Part shown: in pieces, positions 7,601 to 17,677 of the stretch
Layout of the letters: every line of letters begins with the position of its first letter
Position numbering within the stretch: the stretch's first letter is position 1
Assembly: GCA_019310975.1 (NCBI GenBank)
Contig: JAFDDH010000003.1
Location: 1 to 60,803 of the forward strand
DNA: 60,803 bases
Direction: 5' to 3'
Source: Deltaproteobacteria bacterium
Lineage (GTDB): Bacteria; Myxococcota_A; UBA9160; UBA4427
Program-made: the position numbers and the translations under genes
The notes under the pieces: generated by a model
Database searches by the model: none
Told to the model about the DNA's origin: nothing
What the model saw: the letters and a program-made list of their open reading frames with translations, nothing else

Positions 7601-9715
7601 TCAGCCCTCGCGCCCGAGCTCTTCCAGGGCCTCGGCGATGCGCTCGCGGTCCGAGGGCTCGTCCGATATCCGCGTGGCGGTGCCGAGCGGCTTGCCGCTG
7701 CCGGCCTCGATGGTGCCATGACGCTGGCGATCGATGTGTTCTTGCACCTTGAACTCGAAGCCCGGGTCGTTGGCCTCGTCGTGGCAGCTGCCACAGATCT
7801 GCAGGATCACGCATGAGTCGCATTTGTCGCCGAGGCTCAAGATCGAGCCGAGCCGCGTGGCGTTCTCTGGGACGTGGTCGCCGCCCGGGCCGTGACAAGA
7901 CTCGCAGCCTACCCGCGCGAGGTCTGTCTCTTTCGTGGTGTTACCGCCTACAGGGAATCCGCCGTCCAGCCCGAAGCCCGTCGTGTGGCAGGCGAGGCAG
8001 TCCGCGTCGGCCGTCTTCTCCTCCTTCACGAGTGAAGTCAAGGCTCGTGCGTGACCACTCGTCGCCCAGGTCGTGAACTCGGCCACGTGACAGCTCTGGC
8101 ACGCCTCGCTGCCCACGTAGTCCGCACTCGTCGGAAGCAGCTGTCGCGGCTTCGCAGGACCGGAGAAGCGCGCGGCACGCTCGGCGTCGCTGAGCGAGGC
8201 GAGGGCAGCGTGAGAGATGCCCGGCAGGAAGGTTCCGAACTCGAAACCGAGCGAGTGCTTGGCATCATGACAGGTTCCACACACGCCCGCGTAGCCCTGC
8301 TCGGCCAGGAAGTCCGGCGAGAGGTGTGGCCCGCCGCGGCCGTGGCAGTTCTCGCAGCCCACGTTCTCGAGGCCCGCCTCGGGTCGGGTGAACGACCAGC
8401 CACCGAGCCGGTCGAAGCCCACCACGTGGCAGGAGATGCACTCGGGATCGCGCTCCTGACCGTGCGTGACGAGCGTGTCGTAGGCGCGTGCGTGGGAGGT
8501 CAACTCCCACGTCGCCGTCGCCTGCTCGTGGCAGACTGCGCAGACGTCATTGCCCGCATAGCCCTTCTTGCTGAGGAGCATCGGCGGCTTCTCGCCGGCG
8601 ATCCGCGCGAGGTACATTCGTGTCAGCGCGGGGTCGCGGTCGTCGCGCCAGCCCGTGCTGCGGTGGATGATACGACCCTCGGCGTCGATCAGGCTGATGT
8701 CGGGCACACCGCCACGGACGCCATAGAGCTGGGCAATCTTCTGGTCCGGATCCACGAGTGGCTCGAAGAAGTCGAGTCCGGCTTGCTCGAGCGCACTGCG
8801 TACGGCGGTGGGCCGGTTCTGAAGCGAGATCGCCACCAGCTGCGGGCGCGCTGCCTCCGGCAGCTTGGGGAGCTGCTCGCGCATGAATTCGAGCGCGTGG
8901 TGGCAGTGTGGGCAGGTGTGGAGGAAGAACATCAGCACGACCGGCCGGCCCCTCAGGCTGGCGAGATCGAATGGCTGTCCGGAAAGGCTGGTGGTCTCGA
9001 AGCTGGGCGCTACGGGGTGCTGGATGAGCGCCCCGCTCGCCGCGTGGGGTGGCGCGGCGATCCGCAGGGACTCCCGGAGCCGGCCTGCGATGTGTTCGAC
9101 GGCGTCGTCGCCCGCCGTGTCGAAGCCCGGATGGACGAAGGTCACGTAGCCCTCGGAATCCACGCCCAGAACCAGGATGCGGCTCTGCAGGCGCAGCAGC
9201 GTGGTGATGCGTGCGTTGGAGTCGTTGATGATCGGGAACTCGAGCTTCACCTCCTGCGCAAAGCTGCGCAGCACAGAGGCGTTGCTCCCGACCCCGATGC
9301 CCACGACGTTGAAGTTGTTGGGCCCGCTCTGCTTGGCGACCTCCGCTACTGCCTGGGCGATGGGCTCTGCCTCCGGAACCTCGGGATTGAAGAAGAAGAG
9401 CAACATGCGCTTGCCGATCAGCGACGAGATCGAGAGGTGGCTACCCGCCAGGGTCTGACCCCCGAACGCGGGCAGGGGTCGTTCGCCTGCCGCACGGGCC
9501 GCCTTCTTTCGCTCCGGCTCGGAGCCGTCGGCGGCCAGGCGCACGTCGTGGCGAGTCTCGGCTTGGGTCGCGACTTCTGCGCCCGCATCCGCTGCATTGG
9601 ATGCCGTCTGCGCTCTATCGGGTGCGGTCGGTCCGGGGTCTCGGGCTTCGTTGGCATCACCACACGCCAGCAGTGCGGCTGCAGCGAGAGCGAGCAGGAT
9701 CCGGCTTGTTCGCAT
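7601..9715 (-). CDS. Lipoprotein fusing two redoxin domains to an octahaem cytochrome c
   Basis: A 704-residue exported protein. The ATG at 9715 gives a lipoprotein signal ([13 protein letters not shown], Cys18). A first AhpC/TSA-like domain (about 70-220) lacks a catalytic Cys where one is expected, reading [12 protein letters not shown] second redoxin domain (about 235-375) carries the redox pair CPHC near residue 268. From about 390 to 645 there are eight CxxCH haem sites (CAVCH, CISCH, CENCH, CGTCH, CQSCH, CLACH, CESCH, CGSCH). A CDSCV just before the last lacks the haem His. The haem part resembles cytochrome c554-type multihaem domains. It probably moves electrons in the periplasm, coupled to thiol-disulfide or peroxide chemistry. 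The partner is unknown, and no cytochrome maturation gene is nearby. Confidence 0.85.
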   Translation of the reverse strand: MRTSRILLALAAAALLACGDANEARDPGPTAPDRAQTASNAADAGAEVATQAETRHDVRLAADGSEPERKKAARAAGERPLPAFGGQTLAGSHLSISSLIGKRMLLFFFNPEVPEAEPIAQAVAEVAKQSGPNNFNVVGIGVGSNASVLRSFAQEVKLEFPIINDSNARITTLLRLQSRILVLGVDSEGYVTFVHPGFDTAGDDAVEHIAGRLRESLRIAAPPHAASGALIQHPVAPSFETTSLSGQPFDLASLRGRPVVLMFFLHTCPHCHHALEFMREQLPKLPEAARPQLVAISLQNRPTAVRSALEQAGLDFFEPLVDPDQKIAQLYGVRGGVPDISLIDAEGRIIHRSTGWRDDRDPALTRMYLARIAGEKPPMLLSKKGYAGNDVCAVCHEQATATWELTSHARAYDTLVTHGQERDPECISCHVVGFDRLGGWSFTRPEAGLENVGCENCHGRGGPHLSPDFLAEQGYAGVCGTCHDAKHSLGFEFGTFLPGISHAALASLSDAERAARFSGPAKPRQLLPTSADYVGSEACQSCHVAEFTTWATSGHARALTSLVKEEKTADADCLACHTTGFGLDGGFPVGGNTTKETDLARVGCESCHGPGGDHVPENATRLGSILSLGDKCDSCVILQICGSCHDEANDPGFEFKVQEHIDRQRHGTIEAGSGKPLGTATRISDEPSDRERIAEALEELGREG

Positions 9716-9787
9716 GGCCACAGAGGTTACGGGGACGCGATCACGCGGGCAACCACATGGAACCTGCATGCAGCCGGTGCGAAGCCA

Positions 9788-9842
9788 GCATCAAGCCAAG
9801 AGGGGCCGCGTCCATTTGCGGACGAAGCCCCTCTTGTGATGC
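9788..9842. other. Long inverted repeat downstream of the thiolase gene
   Basis: AAGAGGGGC (9798-9806) pairs perfectly with GCCCCTCTT (9827-9835). The pairing resumes outside with GCATCA (9788-9793) and TGATGC (9837-9842), and there is an inner GTCC/GGAC helix. The structure lies between the thiolase stop and the start of the cytochrome gene, both on the minus strand. It has no T-run on either side, so it is not a standard intrinsic terminator. It could be an RNA end-protecting or processing hairpin. The rest of the gap 9716-9884 shows no gene. Confidence 0.6.
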
Positions 9843-9884
9843 TTGCCACTGAAAAGGGCGCACGGCCGCTCACCGTGCATCCGC

Positions 9885-11033
9885 CTAGTCAGTCTTTTCC
9901 AGGATGTGAATCGCGCATGCGCTGCCGAGCCCGATTACATGAGTGAGGCCGATGCGTGCACCCTCGACCTGCCGCTTGTCGGCCTCGCCACGCAGATGTG
10001 TGCAGACCTCATAGATGTTGGCGATGCCGGTGGCACCGAGCGGGTGGCCCTTGGAGAGCAGCCCGCCCGAGACGTTGACCGGGACACGGCCTCCGAGTGC
10101 CGTCTCGCCCTCGTCGATCATGCGGCCAGCATCCTCGGCCTTGCCGAGGCCGAGGTTGCCGTAGTGCAGGATCTCCGCCGTCGCGAAACAGTCGTGCAGC
10201 TCCACGAGGTCGATGTCCTCGGGGCCGCAGCCGGCCATCTCGTAGGCGGCCTTGGCGGCCCTCTGGGTGCATGTATTGACGTCGGGCATCTGGAGATTGC
10301 GCTCCTGGTAGGGATCGCTCGTCAGCACCGACGCACGCACCTTGACGGCGCGGTCCATCTTGCCGAGCTGGCGTGCCTTTTCCTCGGAGCAGATCACGGC
10401 GGCCGCTGCGCCGTCCACGTTCACCGAGCACATCAGCTTGGTGTTCGGGTATGCGATCATCTCGGAACCCACAACCGTCTCCAGGGGCGTCTCGATCTGA
10501 TACATCGCCTTCGGATTCATCGTCGAGTGGTGATGATTCTTCACCGAGACCTTGGCGAATTGCTCGAAGGTGGTTCCGTACTTGCGCTGGTGCTCCATGC
10601 CCGCCTCGGCGAAGACCGCCGGCATCGTGCCGGAGCCGAGCAGTCCCTCGGTGGGTATGCCCTTCTTACCGCCGCCGCCGCCGCCGAGCAGGCCTCGGCC
10701 CATCTGCTCGGTGCCGACGCAGAGCACCGTGTCGTAGATCCCGGCCTTGATGGACATCCAGCCCTCGCGGAAGGCCGTGGCGCCGGTCGCGCAGGCGTTC
10801 GCACAGTTGACCACCGGGATGCCCGTTTGGCCGATCTCGCCGAGGATGCGCTGGCCCACCATGGCCGCGGCCTGCCCGAGGTTGCCGCTGTACAGGGCCT
10901 GCATGTCGTTGATCGTCAAGCCGGCGTCGTCGAGCGCCATATGGGCCGCGGTCGCGCCGAGCTTCGGGACAGAGATCTCGGGAAAGCGCCCGAACTTGAT
11001 CATGTCGATGCCGATTACGTAGACGTCGCTCAT
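9885..11033 (-). CDS. Thiolase-family acyl-CoA protein (SCP-x/lipid-transfer type)
   Basis: A 382-residue thiolase of the SCP-x/lipid-transfer-protein branch. The nucleophile is Cys81 in NCANACATGATAF. The second Cys/His region is HDCFATAE and the C-terminal GGLLSKGHPLGATG. Family members cleave 3-oxoacyl-CoA, often with branched or steroid side chains, or act with a DUF35 partner as an aldolase. A run of Gly (GLLGGGGGGKKG) near residue 115 is encoded by a GC-only codon string. The DUF35 gene lies 23 bases upstream on the same strand, a pairing typical of Ltp/ChsH2-type systems. The substrate is not known. Confidence 0.9.
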   Translation of the reverse strand: MSDVYVIGIDMIKFGRFPEISVPKLGATAAHMALDDAGLTINDMQALYSGNLGQAAAMVGQRILGEIGQTGIPVVNCANACATGATAFREGWMSIKAGIYDTVLCVGTEQMGRGLLGGGGGGKKGIPTEGLLGSGTMPAVFAEAGMEHQRKYGTTFEQFAKVSVKNHHHSTMNPKAMYQIETPLETVVGSEMIAYPNTKLMCSVNVDGAAAAVICSEEKARQLGKMDRAVKVRASVLTSDPYQERNLQMPDVNTCTQRAAKAAYEMAGCGPEDIDLVELHDCFATAEILHYGNLGLGKAEDAGRMIDEGETALGGRVPVNVSGGLLSKGHPLGATGIANIYEVCTHLRGEADKRQVEGARIGLTHVIGLGSACAIHILEKTD

Positions 11034-11056
11034 TCTGCTCTCTCCTCGACCGTGCC

Positions 11057-11497
11057 CTAGGCTTTCGGTCGGAAATAGTAGGTCAGATACTCGTTGCCCT
11101 CGGCATCCTTGCGCGGGGCCTTCTCGTAGACGACCTCGATCGGCATGCCCATCTTGATCTTCTCCGGATCCGGCTCGACGCCGATCAGATTGCCCTTCAA
11201 TGTGCCGCCACCCTCGAGGTCGACCACCGCCGACACATAGGGGACTTCGATGCCGGGAAACGAGCGGAAGACGATGCTGAAGACGTAGAGCTCGCCGTCA
11301 TTGGAGAGCTTGATCGACTCCAGCTTGTCGCGCGCGCCGCAGCTCGAGCAGGTCTCGCGCTCGCCGACGAAGACCGCACTGCAGCTCTTGCAGCGGGCGC
11401 CGTCGATGTAGGGATCCCCGTCGGCGGGAATCTTCAGGAACGGAACGATGGGCAGGAGTCCCTGGGACTCCCCGCCTTCGGCCGCATTCGTGGGCAT
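11057..11497 (-). CDS. DUF35 OB-fold protein with zinc ribbon
   Basis: A 146-residue protein with an N-terminal rubredoxin-like zinc ribbon (Cys36, 39, 50, 53) and a C-terminal OB fold (VFSIVFRSFPGIEVPYVSAVVDL, then GNLIGVEPDPEKIKMGMPIEV, quoted in parts). DUF35 proteins bind acyl-CoA and act as obligate partners of thiolase-fold enzymes in thiolytic, hydratase or aldolase reactions. It is the upstream gene of the pair with the thiolase. The ATG at 11497 is used because upstream codons read as low-complexity Pro/Arg sequence. A 196-base gap with no visible gene separates it from the J-domain gene. Confidence 0.9.
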   Translation of the reverse strand: MPTNAAEGGESQGLLPIVPFLKIPADGDPYIDGARCKSCSAVFVGERETCSSCGARDKLESIKLSNDGELYVFSIVFRSFPGIEVPYVSAVVDLEGGGTLKGNLIGVEPDPEKIKMGMPIEVVYEKAPRKDAEGNEYLTYYFRPKA

Positions 11498-11693
11498 ATG
11501 GGATTCCTCGATCAGAGGTCGTCCGGGGGAGTTCCGGGCGCCTCGATTGATTCGTGAGTCAAAGGAATCCCGAGCATGCCAACCCGGACCGGCGGGTGCA
11601 AACCGCGGGGGGCAGGGCGGGGCGGGTCGACCCCTGGGGTGGAGCGGCGGCGGCGACATCGGAGCGGGTCCGGTGGCGGTGGGCGGCGCGCTG

Positions 11694-12203
11694 CTACTTC
11701 TGCTTGCGTACTTCCTCGAGCTTTTCCTTGAAGAAGGCGCTCTCTGGCTCGAACGTCATCGCCATCTTCAGGTTCTGCTGCGCGGAGGTCCAGTCCTGGC
11801 GCGCAATATCCTGTGCGGCCTTCTGGTAGAACTGACGGCCCTGAGGCGTTCTGCCCTGGCGCTCCTCGGTATCCTGGCGAGCGTGCGCGGCCTTCGCCTC
11901 TGCGAGCTGCATGCGCAAGCCCTCGTTGCCACCGAGCTTGGCGTCATAGGCCTTGCGGCGGCGCGGGTCGCGCAGGACGCAATAGGCCTCGGTGACCCGT
12001 TTCGAGATGCGCGCGCACTCCTCGCGCAGCTCGTCGCCGAGGTGGCGGTTGGCGTCGGGATGAAAGGTGCGCGATGTCGCGTGGAAGGCCTTCTTGATCG
12101 CCGAGACCTCAGCATTAGTCTCGAGGTGCAGGAGCTGATAGTAGTCCAGCTCGTCGATGATCTTCGCCAGGGCCTGGATTTCCAGCGGCGCTACGTCGGA
12201 CAA
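11694..12203 (-). CDS. J-domain protein with helical C-terminus
   Basis: A 169-residue J-domain co-chaperone. The J domain spans about 19-88 (DYYQLLHLE start, HPD at 48-50, closing YCVLRDPRRRKAYD). It has no Gly/Phe region and no zinc finger, so it is not a full DnaJ. The C-terminal 50 residues (GRQFYQKAAQDIARQDW, then AQQNLKMAMTFEP) look like a single TPR-like hairpin. It follows the Hsp70 gene by only six bases and is surely co-transcribed with it. It probably delivers a specific client to that Hsp70. Confidence 0.9.
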   Translation of the reverse strand: MSDVAPLEIQALAKIIDELDYYQLLHLETNAEVSAIKKAFHATSRTFHPDANRHLGDELREECARISKRVTEAYCVLRDPRRRKAYDAKLGGNEGLRMQLAEAKAAHARQDTEERQGRTPQGRQFYQKAAQDIARQDWTSAQQNLKMAMTFEPESAFFKEKLEEVRKQK

Positions 12204-12209
12204 GGGGCT

Positions 12210-14171
12210 CTACTCCAGCTCGGTCTCGTCGTCATCCGCCGAGAGATCCTTGTTCGACGAGTCGAAGAGGTCCTCGCGCGCGTTGCCTTCGTTGACGTTG
12301 ACCTCCACGGCGGCGTTTCCGAGCGGCACCAGCTCGTCGGGCTCGCCGTCGAGATCCGAGATGCTCACAGCGTTGGGATCTATCACGGACGAGCCGGCCG
12401 AATCGTTGCTCTCGGCGGCGAGCGCAGAGAGGTCGTCGCTGATGAGCTCGAGATCGCCATCATTCGCGTCGTCATCGATCTCCAGGTCGAGATCGATTCC
12501 ATCGTGAGTCTCTTCGAGCAGCACGATCTCCTCGTCGGCGGCGACCGGCGCCGGCGCGCTCGCGGCGGTCCGAGAGTCTGACCCATCGGGTGTGGCTGCG
12601 GCGGCAACGCGCGCAGTGGGATCCTGCTCGAGGATCTTTTCCATGTCCTCGTCGGAGAGACCGCCCGAGAGCGAGATCGAGGTGGACGCGGCCTGCCCGG
12701 TAGCCGGGTCGGCGGCGGTCACGTTCACGATTCCATCGGCGTCGATTTCGAAAGTGACGTCGATGTTGACCTCGCCGCGACGCGCCTTGGCGAAGCCCGA
12801 GAACTCGAACTGGCCGAGCATCTCGTTCTCACTGTCGGTGCGCGAATCGCCCTGGTAGACGCGGATCTTCACCGACTCCTGAAAGTCCTGGAAGGTCGTG
12901 AAGCGGCGCGACTGCTCGATCGGCACCGGTGTGTTGCGCTCGATGACCGGCTCGGCGAGTCCGCCTGCGACACCGATCCGCAGATCCAGTGGCGTCACGT
13001 CCAGCAGCACAGAATCCGGCGCCTCGGCGTTCACGAGAGACGCCGCGTGGATGGCGGCTCCCATGGCGACGACCTCGTCCGGGTCGACGTCCGCTTTGGG
13101 TTCCTGCTGAAAGTAGTCCTGCACGGCCTTCCGGATGACCGGCAGCCGCGTCGGGCCACCGACCAGGATCACGCCGTCGAGGTCGCGGGTCGTGAGATCC
13201 GATTGCTGCATCGCCTCGTCGCAGACCTTGAAGGTGCGTTGGATCAGGTCCTGAACCAGGCTTGCGAACTCGGACCGATTCATGGTGCGCTGGAGCGAGA
13301 GGCACTCGCCGCCCTCGACGGTCATCACATCGGGGATACGGATCTCGACCTCTTCCTCCAGCGAGAGGCCCTTCTTGGCCTGCTCGGCGGCGAACTTCAG
13401 CTTCTCGAACGCATAGGGGTCGTTGCGCGGGTTCACGCCGTGCTTGGCGACGAACTCGTCGGCCAACAGGTCCAGGATGCGATCGTCGAAGTCGTCGCCG
13501 CCCAGGAAGGTGTCGCCGCAGGTGGCCAATACCTCGAAGACGTCCCTGCCGATCTCCAGGACCGAGATGTCGAACGTGCCGCCTCCGAGGTCGTAGACCG
13601 CGACGCGCTGATTCAGCCCACGGCCGAACCCGTAGGCGAGCGCGGCGGCGGTGGGCTCGTTCAGGATGCGCAACACTTCCATGCCGGCGATTTTGCCCGC
13701 GTCCTTGGTGGCTTGGCGTTGGTTGTCGTTGAAGTAGGCCGGGACGGTGATGACGGCCTTGGTGATCGGCTCGCCGATCTTCGCCTCGGCGATCTGCTTC
13801 ATCTCGCGCACGACCATGGCCGAGATCTCGGGCAGCGAGAACTCCTCGTCGCGAATGTTGATGCGCACGCCGTGATTGGCGCCCTCGATGATCTCGTAGG
13901 CACAGATTGCCTGAGCCTTCTTGACCTCCTCGGAGAAGAAGTAGCGGCCGATCAGGCGCTTCGAGGAGCTGACGGTGTTCTCGGGCTCGTGGATGATGTT
14001 GGCCTTCGCGGCATTGCCCACGGTGATGCTGCCGTCCTCGGCGAAGGCGACGACGCTGGCGGTGGTGTGCTCACCATAGGTGTTCGGCAGGACGTCGATC
14101 TTGTCATTCCTCATCAGAGCGACGCATGAGTTGCTGGTACCCAGATCGATTCCGACGGCAATCTCCGCCAT
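12210..14171 (-). CDS. Hsp70 (DnaK family) with acidic tail in place of the lid
   Basis: A 653-residue Hsp70. The nucleotide-binding domain is complete: GIDLGTSNS (7-15), [28 protein letters not shown] (193-203) and LVGGPTRLP. The linker [10 protein letters not shown] (389-397) and a beta-sandwich substrate-binding domain follow, to about residue 515. The helical lid of about 100 residues is missing. Residues 517-653 are instead a low-complexity Ala/Ser/Asp/Glu-rich tail. Together with the paired J protein it looks like a specialised chaperone rather than the general DnaK, which would be encoded elsewhere with grpE. It diverges from yebC across 277 bases. Confidence 0.93.
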   Translation of the reverse strand: MAEIAVGIDLGTSNSCVALMRNDKIDVLPNTYGEHTTASVVAFAEDGSITVGNAAKANIIHEPENTVSSSKRLIGRYFFSEEVKKAQAICAYEIIEGANHGVRINIRDEEFSLPEISAMVVREMKQIAEAKIGEPITKAVITVPAYFNDNQRQATKDAGKIAGMEVLRILNEPTAAALAYGFGRGLNQRVAVYDLGGGTFDISVLEIGRDVFEVLATCGDTFLGGDDFDDRILDLLADEFVAKHGVNPRNDPYAFEKLKFAAEQAKKGLSLEEEVEIRIPDVMTVEGGECLSLQRTMNRSEFASLVQDLIQRTFKVCDEAMQQSDLTTRDLDGVILVGGPTRLPVIRKAVQDYFQQEPKADVDPDEVVAMGAAIHAASLVNAEAPDSVLLDVTPLDLRIGVAGGLAEPVIERNTPVPIEQSRRFTTFQDFQESVKIRVYQGDSRTDSENEMLGQFEFSGFAKARRGEVNIDVTFEIDADGIVNVTAADPATGQAASTSISLSGGLSDEDMEKILEQDPTARVAAAATPDGSDSRTAASAPAPVAADEEIVLLEETHDGIDLDLEIDDDANDGDLELISDDLSALAAESNDSAGSSVIDPNAVSISDLDGEPDELVPLGNAAVEVNVNEGNAREDLFDSSNKDLSADDDETELE

Positions 14172-14448
14172 GCGGTTTCCTCTCCTACTCGGCTCGCGTC
14201 TGTCTCGTCGCGGTACGGGCGCATTCTGCGCCCATCTGTCTGCACTCGCGGCGGAGCGTCCTCATGTGGCCTCGGGCATCGCCCGACGCACGTCTTCTCA
14301 GCCGTTCACCCTCGGGGAACGGCGCGTCCTCTTCAGTCATCGGCATCTCGCGGTGCGGGCTGAATGGTCTTGCGCAGGCCGGGCGGCGTTGCTTCCTGGC
14401 CCCGCCTCGGGGCGCGTGCTAAATCCCCGACAGAAGCGGGGGAAGTGC

Positions 14449-15195
14449 ATGTCCGGCCATTCGAAATGGTCCACGATCAAGCGCAAGAAGGGCGCCGCCG
14501 ACGCCAAGCGCGGCAAGATCTTCACCAAGCTCATCCGCGAGATCGCCACGGCTGCCCGGCTCAGGGGTGGCGAGCCCGAATCGAACCCCCGCCTGCGCCT
14601 GGTCATCGACAAGGCCAAGCAGGCCAATATGCCCAAGGACAACATCTTGCGGGCGATTCAGAAGGGCCTCGGCGGGGTCGAGGGAGAGTCCTATGAGGAG
14701 GCCGTGTACGAGGGCTACGGGCCCGGAGGCACCGCCATCCTGATCGAGACCCTCACCGACAACAAGAACCGGACCGTGAGCGATGTGCGCCACGCGCTCA
14801 CCAAGAGCGGTGGCAACCTCGGCTCTACCGGCTGTGTCTCCTACCTCTTCGACAAGAAGGGGCTGCTGCTATTCGAGCCGAGCGGGCTCGACGCCGATGC
14901 ACTGATGGAGGCGGCCCTCGAGGCGGGTGCCGACGACATCGTCGAGTCGAACGAGAGCATCGAGGTGGTCACTTCTGCCGCCGCATACAGCGAGATCAAG
15001 GAGTCCCTCGAGAAGGCCGGCTTCGCACCCTCGAATGCCGAGATCAGCATGGAGCCGAGCACGACGGTGGCGCTCTCCGGTCAGGACGCGGAGGCGATGC
15101 TGCGGCTGGCAGACTCACTCGAGGACCTCGACGACGTGCAGAACTTCTACGCAAACTTCGATATCTCGGACGAGGAAATGGCTCGTTTCGCCTGA
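14449..15195 (+). CDS. yebC: YebC/PmpR family translation or transcription regulator
   Basis: A 248-residue YebC protein. The signature [20 protein letters not shown] begins at the chosen ATG, followed by IEIT-like elements ([18 protein letters not shown]) and the closing [14 protein letters not shown]. Family members bind DNA upstream of target genes and, more recently, have been shown to ease ribosome stalling at proline-rich motifs. ATG 14449 is preceded by AGCGGGGGAAG. It is 42 bases upstream of ruvC, the common yebC-ruvCAB arrangement, so they are probably one operon. Confidence 0.95.
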   Translation: MSGHSKWSTIKRKKGAADAKRGKIFTKLIREIATAARLRGGEPESNPRLRLVIDKAKQANMPKDNILRAIQKGLGGVEGESYEEAVYEGYGPGGTAILIETLTDNKNRTVSDVRHALTKSGGNLGSTGCVSYLFDKKGLLLFEPSGLDADALMEAALEAGADDIVESNESIEVVTSAAAYSEIKESLEKAGFAPSNAEISMEPSTTVALSGQDAEAMLRLADSLEDLDDVQNFYANFDISDEEMARFA

Positions 15196-15237
15196 ACGCT
15201 TGCCCGGGGACGGGCCGCGAATCGTACGGGGGGTGCG

Positions 15238-15786
15238 ATGCGGATAATCGGAGTCGATCCAGGCTCCACGGCGACCGGTTACGGGGTGGTGGATTACGCG
15301 GACGGACGCGTGGTGCACGTGGCCCATGGCATCCTGCGTCCGCCCCGGACCGCCAGCCTGGCTGCGCGCCTGGCGCACATCCACGGCGGTCTGGCCGAGA
15401 TCGTGGCACTCCACGCGCCGGACACGGCCGTGGTGGAGAAAGTCTTCGTGGCCTCGAATCCGCGCTCCGCGCTCGTGCTCGGGCAGGCGCGAGGCGTTGC
15501 GCTGGCAGCCCTGGCCGCGGCCGGGTTGACGGTGGGCGAGCTCGCGGCGCGCGAGGTCAAGAAGGCGGTGGTGGGCCACGGCGGCGCCGCCAAGGCGCAG
15601 GTGCAGACCATGGTGATGCGGCTGCTGGATCTGCGGACGGAGCCCGCCAGCGACGCCGCCGACGCCCTCGCGGTGGCAATCTGCCAGGCCCACGCCGGCC
15701 GGCTCGCGGGTCTCGACGTGCGCGGCCGGCGGCGCCGCTCAGTGCGCGCTCGCCACGAAGGCGAGTGGACGAGGATGCGGACGTGA
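15238..15786 (+). CDS. ruvC: Holliday junction resolvase RuvC
   Basis: A 182-residue endonuclease that cuts Holliday junctions with symmetric nicks. Acidic catalytic residues are Asp7 (GVDPGS), Glu67 (VVEKVF), Asp139 and Asp142 (SDAADALA). A basic C-terminal tail (GRRRRSVRARHEGE) extends past the usual end. Its TGA overlaps the ruvA start as GTGA, so translation is coupled. Confidence 0.96.
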   Translation: MRIIGVDPGSTATGYGVVDYADGRVVHVAHGILRPPRTASLAARLAHIHGGLAEIVALHAPDTAVVEKVFVASNPRSALVLGQARGVALAALAAAGLTVGELAAREVKKAVVGHGGAAKAQVQTMVMRLLDLRTEPASDAADALAVAICQAHAGRLAGLDVRGRRRRSVRARHEGEWTRMRT

Positions 15787-16403
15787 TCGCCTGGCTCGAG
15801 GGCAGCCTGCGCGAGAAGACGCCGACCCATGTCCTTCTCGACGTGAACGGCGTCGGCTACGAGCTCCTCGTATCGCTGCAGAGCTTCGAGCGCCTGCCCG
15901 ACTGCGGCAAGACGTTGGCAATGCATGTTCGCACGGTAGTACGCGAGGACGCGTTTTTGCTCTTCGGCTTCGCGACGTCGCTCGAGCGCGACGCGTTCGA
16001 CCTGCTGGTGCGCGCCAACCGCGTCGGGCCGAAGCTCGCGCAGGCGATTCTCTCGGGCATCGAGCCGGAGCGTCTGCTGCACGCGCTGCGCGAGGGCGAC
16101 CAAAACACGCTGCGCCGCGTGCCGGGCGTGGGGCCGAAGCTGGCGGAGCGCATCGGCGTCGAGCTACGCGAAGGCGCCAGCGATCTGCTCGGGCAGATCG
16201 GAGCGTCCGCCAAGGCTGCAGATCCCGTGGGTGCACCCGGCAGCGGGAAGGGCGTCCGCGAGCAGCTGCTTTCGGCGCTGCTGAACCTCGGCTATCCACG
16301 CTCCCAGGCCGAGCGCGTGGTCGATGCCGCCGGCGCCGAGGCAGGTGAGGGCGCCAGCATCGAGTCGTTGATCCGCGTCGCCCTGCGGAGACTCGCCCGA
16401 TGA
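15783..16403 (+). CDS. ruvA: Holliday junction branch migration subunit RuvA
   Basis: A 206-residue RuvA, which binds the four-way junction and recruits the RuvB motor. Family features are the start [20 protein letters not shown] in the OB domain, and helix-hairpin-helix motifs ([15 protein letters not shown], then [17 protein letters not shown]). A C-terminal UBA-like domain ([19 protein letters not shown]) contacts RuvB. The GTG at 15783 is chosen because it gives the usual family start, overlaps the ruvC stop by four bases and has GAGGA seven bases upstream. An in-frame GTG at 15765 is less likely. Confidence 0.95.
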   Translation: MIAWLEGSLREKTPTHVLLDVNGVGYELLVSLQSFERLPDCGKTLAMHVRTVVREDAFLLFGFATSLERDAFDLLVRANRVGPKLAQAILSGIEPERLLHALREGDQNTLRRVPGVGPKLAERIGVELREGASDLLGQIGASAKAADPVGAPGSGKGVREQLLSALLNLGYPRSQAERVVDAAGAEAGEGASIESLIRVALRRLAR

Positions 16404-17407
16404 GTGAAGGCATGGATCGCGGACCGATCAGCATCGATCTGGGTGGTGACGAGCGGAGTGTCGAGGACAGCCTGCGCCCGCGCAGTCTGGACGAGATGGT
16501 CGGACAGGATCGGCTGCGCGAGAATCTCGCCGTCTTCATCCAGGCCGCGCGCAACCGCGGCGAGGCGCTCGATCATCTCTTCTTCTACGGGCCGCCCGGA
16601 CTCGGCAAGACGTCGCTGGCGCGCATCGTCGCCAACGAAATGGGGGCGACTTTTCATGCCACCAGCGGTCCAGCCATCGAGCGCCCCGGCGATCTCGCTG
16701 CGTTGCTCTCCAACGTCGAGCCGGGCGAGGTGCTCTTCATCGACGAGATCCACCGCCTCTCGGCCAGCGTCGAGGAGATCCTCTATCCCGGCATGGAGGA
16801 TTTTCAGCTCGATCTGATGATCGGCGAGGGGCCGAGCGCCCGCTCGATCCGACTCGACCTGCCGCGCTTCACATTGATCGGCGCCACCACCCGGGCTGGC
16901 CTGCTCACCTCGCCTCTGCGCGACCGCTTCGGCTGGAGTGCGCGCCTGGAGTACTACCCGGTCAGAGACCTCGAGCGGATCGTGGACCGCTCCGGGCAGA
17001 TCCTCGACATCGACGTGGATGCCGAGGCCGCTACGGAGATTGCCGCCCGCTCGCGCGGCACGCCACGCATCGCGAACCGCCTGCTGCGCCGGGTACGCGA
17101 CTTTGCCGAGGTGGCCGAGGGGCGCGGTGTGGGTGTGCGGTGCGAGAGCGCGCGGTTCGCCCTCGATCGCCTGGAGGTCGACGCAGCCGGCTTCGATCCA
17201 CTGGATCGCGCCCTGCTCGGTACTCTGATCGACAAATTCGATGGCGGGCCGGTCGGCCTCGAGACCCTGGCCGCCGCCGTGGGCGAGGACAAGGGCACAC
17301 TCGAGGACGTCGTGGAACCCTACCTGATCCACCAGGGCTACCTGGATCGGACGCCGCGTGGGCGCGTCGCCACGCCACGCGCTGTCGAGCACTGGCGGCG
17401 GGCCTGA
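16400..17407 (+). CDS. ruvB: Holliday junction helicase RuvB
   Basis: A 335-residue AAA+ motor that drives branch migration with RuvA. Walker A GPPGLGKT is at 64-71, Walker B is LFIDEIHRL, the sensor is [18 protein letters not shown], and the arginine-finger region and winged helix ([17 protein letters not shown]) follow. The start ATG overlaps the ruvA stop (ATGA). Length is normal. The 270-base gap after it, to 17677, shows no gene or clear terminator. Confidence 0.97.
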   Translation: MSEGMDRGPISIDLGGDERSVEDSLRPRSLDEMVGQDRLRENLAVFIQAARNRGEALDHLFFYGPPGLGKTSLARIVANEMGATFHATSGPAIERPGDLAALLSNVEPGEVLFIDEIHRLSASVEEILYPGMEDFQLDLMIGEGPSARSIRLDLPRFTLIGATTRAGLLTSPLRDRFGWSARLEYYPVRDLERIVDRSGQILDIDVDAEAATEIAARSRGTPRIANRLLRRVRDFAEVAEGRGVGVRCESARFALDRLEVDAAGFDPLDRALLGTLIDKFDGGPVGLETLAAAVGEDKGTLEDVVEPYLIHQGYLDRTPRGRVATPRAVEHWRRA

Positions 17408-17677
17408 GCGGCCGGCGCTCCGTTCGGATCACAGCCTTCCAGCTTCAGCGCACAGCGTGCTCGCCGCGCCCGCGCGCGGCCTCGTACGGGCGCGACGCCG
17501 GGGCTGCGGGTTCGAGACAGCCCGCGCGAGGCTCATAGCAGCGACGCGGCCGACCGATAGAGCAGGGGCACGGGTGGGCGGCGAGGCTGTCGCGCCGAGG
17601 CATCCGCTCGGGCAGGTGCGCGAAACCGAGATGAGGGAACGGTCTCCCTCCCGCATTGAAGAAGGGTTCGGTTCGAA

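Noticed and set aside
7539-7898. A 120-residue N-terminal extension of the uracil-DNA glycosylase
   Set aside because: It overlaps the 3' end of the cytochrome gene in another frame, is Arg/Pro-rich and has no homology.
8051-9946. A 631-codon frame on the plus strand opposite the redoxin-cytochrome gene
   Set aside because: It is a shadow of the opposite strand; the minus strand has eight haem motifs and a lipoprotein signal.
13047-14129. A 360-codon plus-strand frame opposite the Hsp70 gene
   Set aside because: Antisense shadow with no family; the Hsp70 motifs decide the strand.
14080-14448. A 123-residue upstream extension of YebC
   Set aside because: The YebC family begins exactly at MSGHSKW, and the extension covers the divergent promoter region with dnaK.
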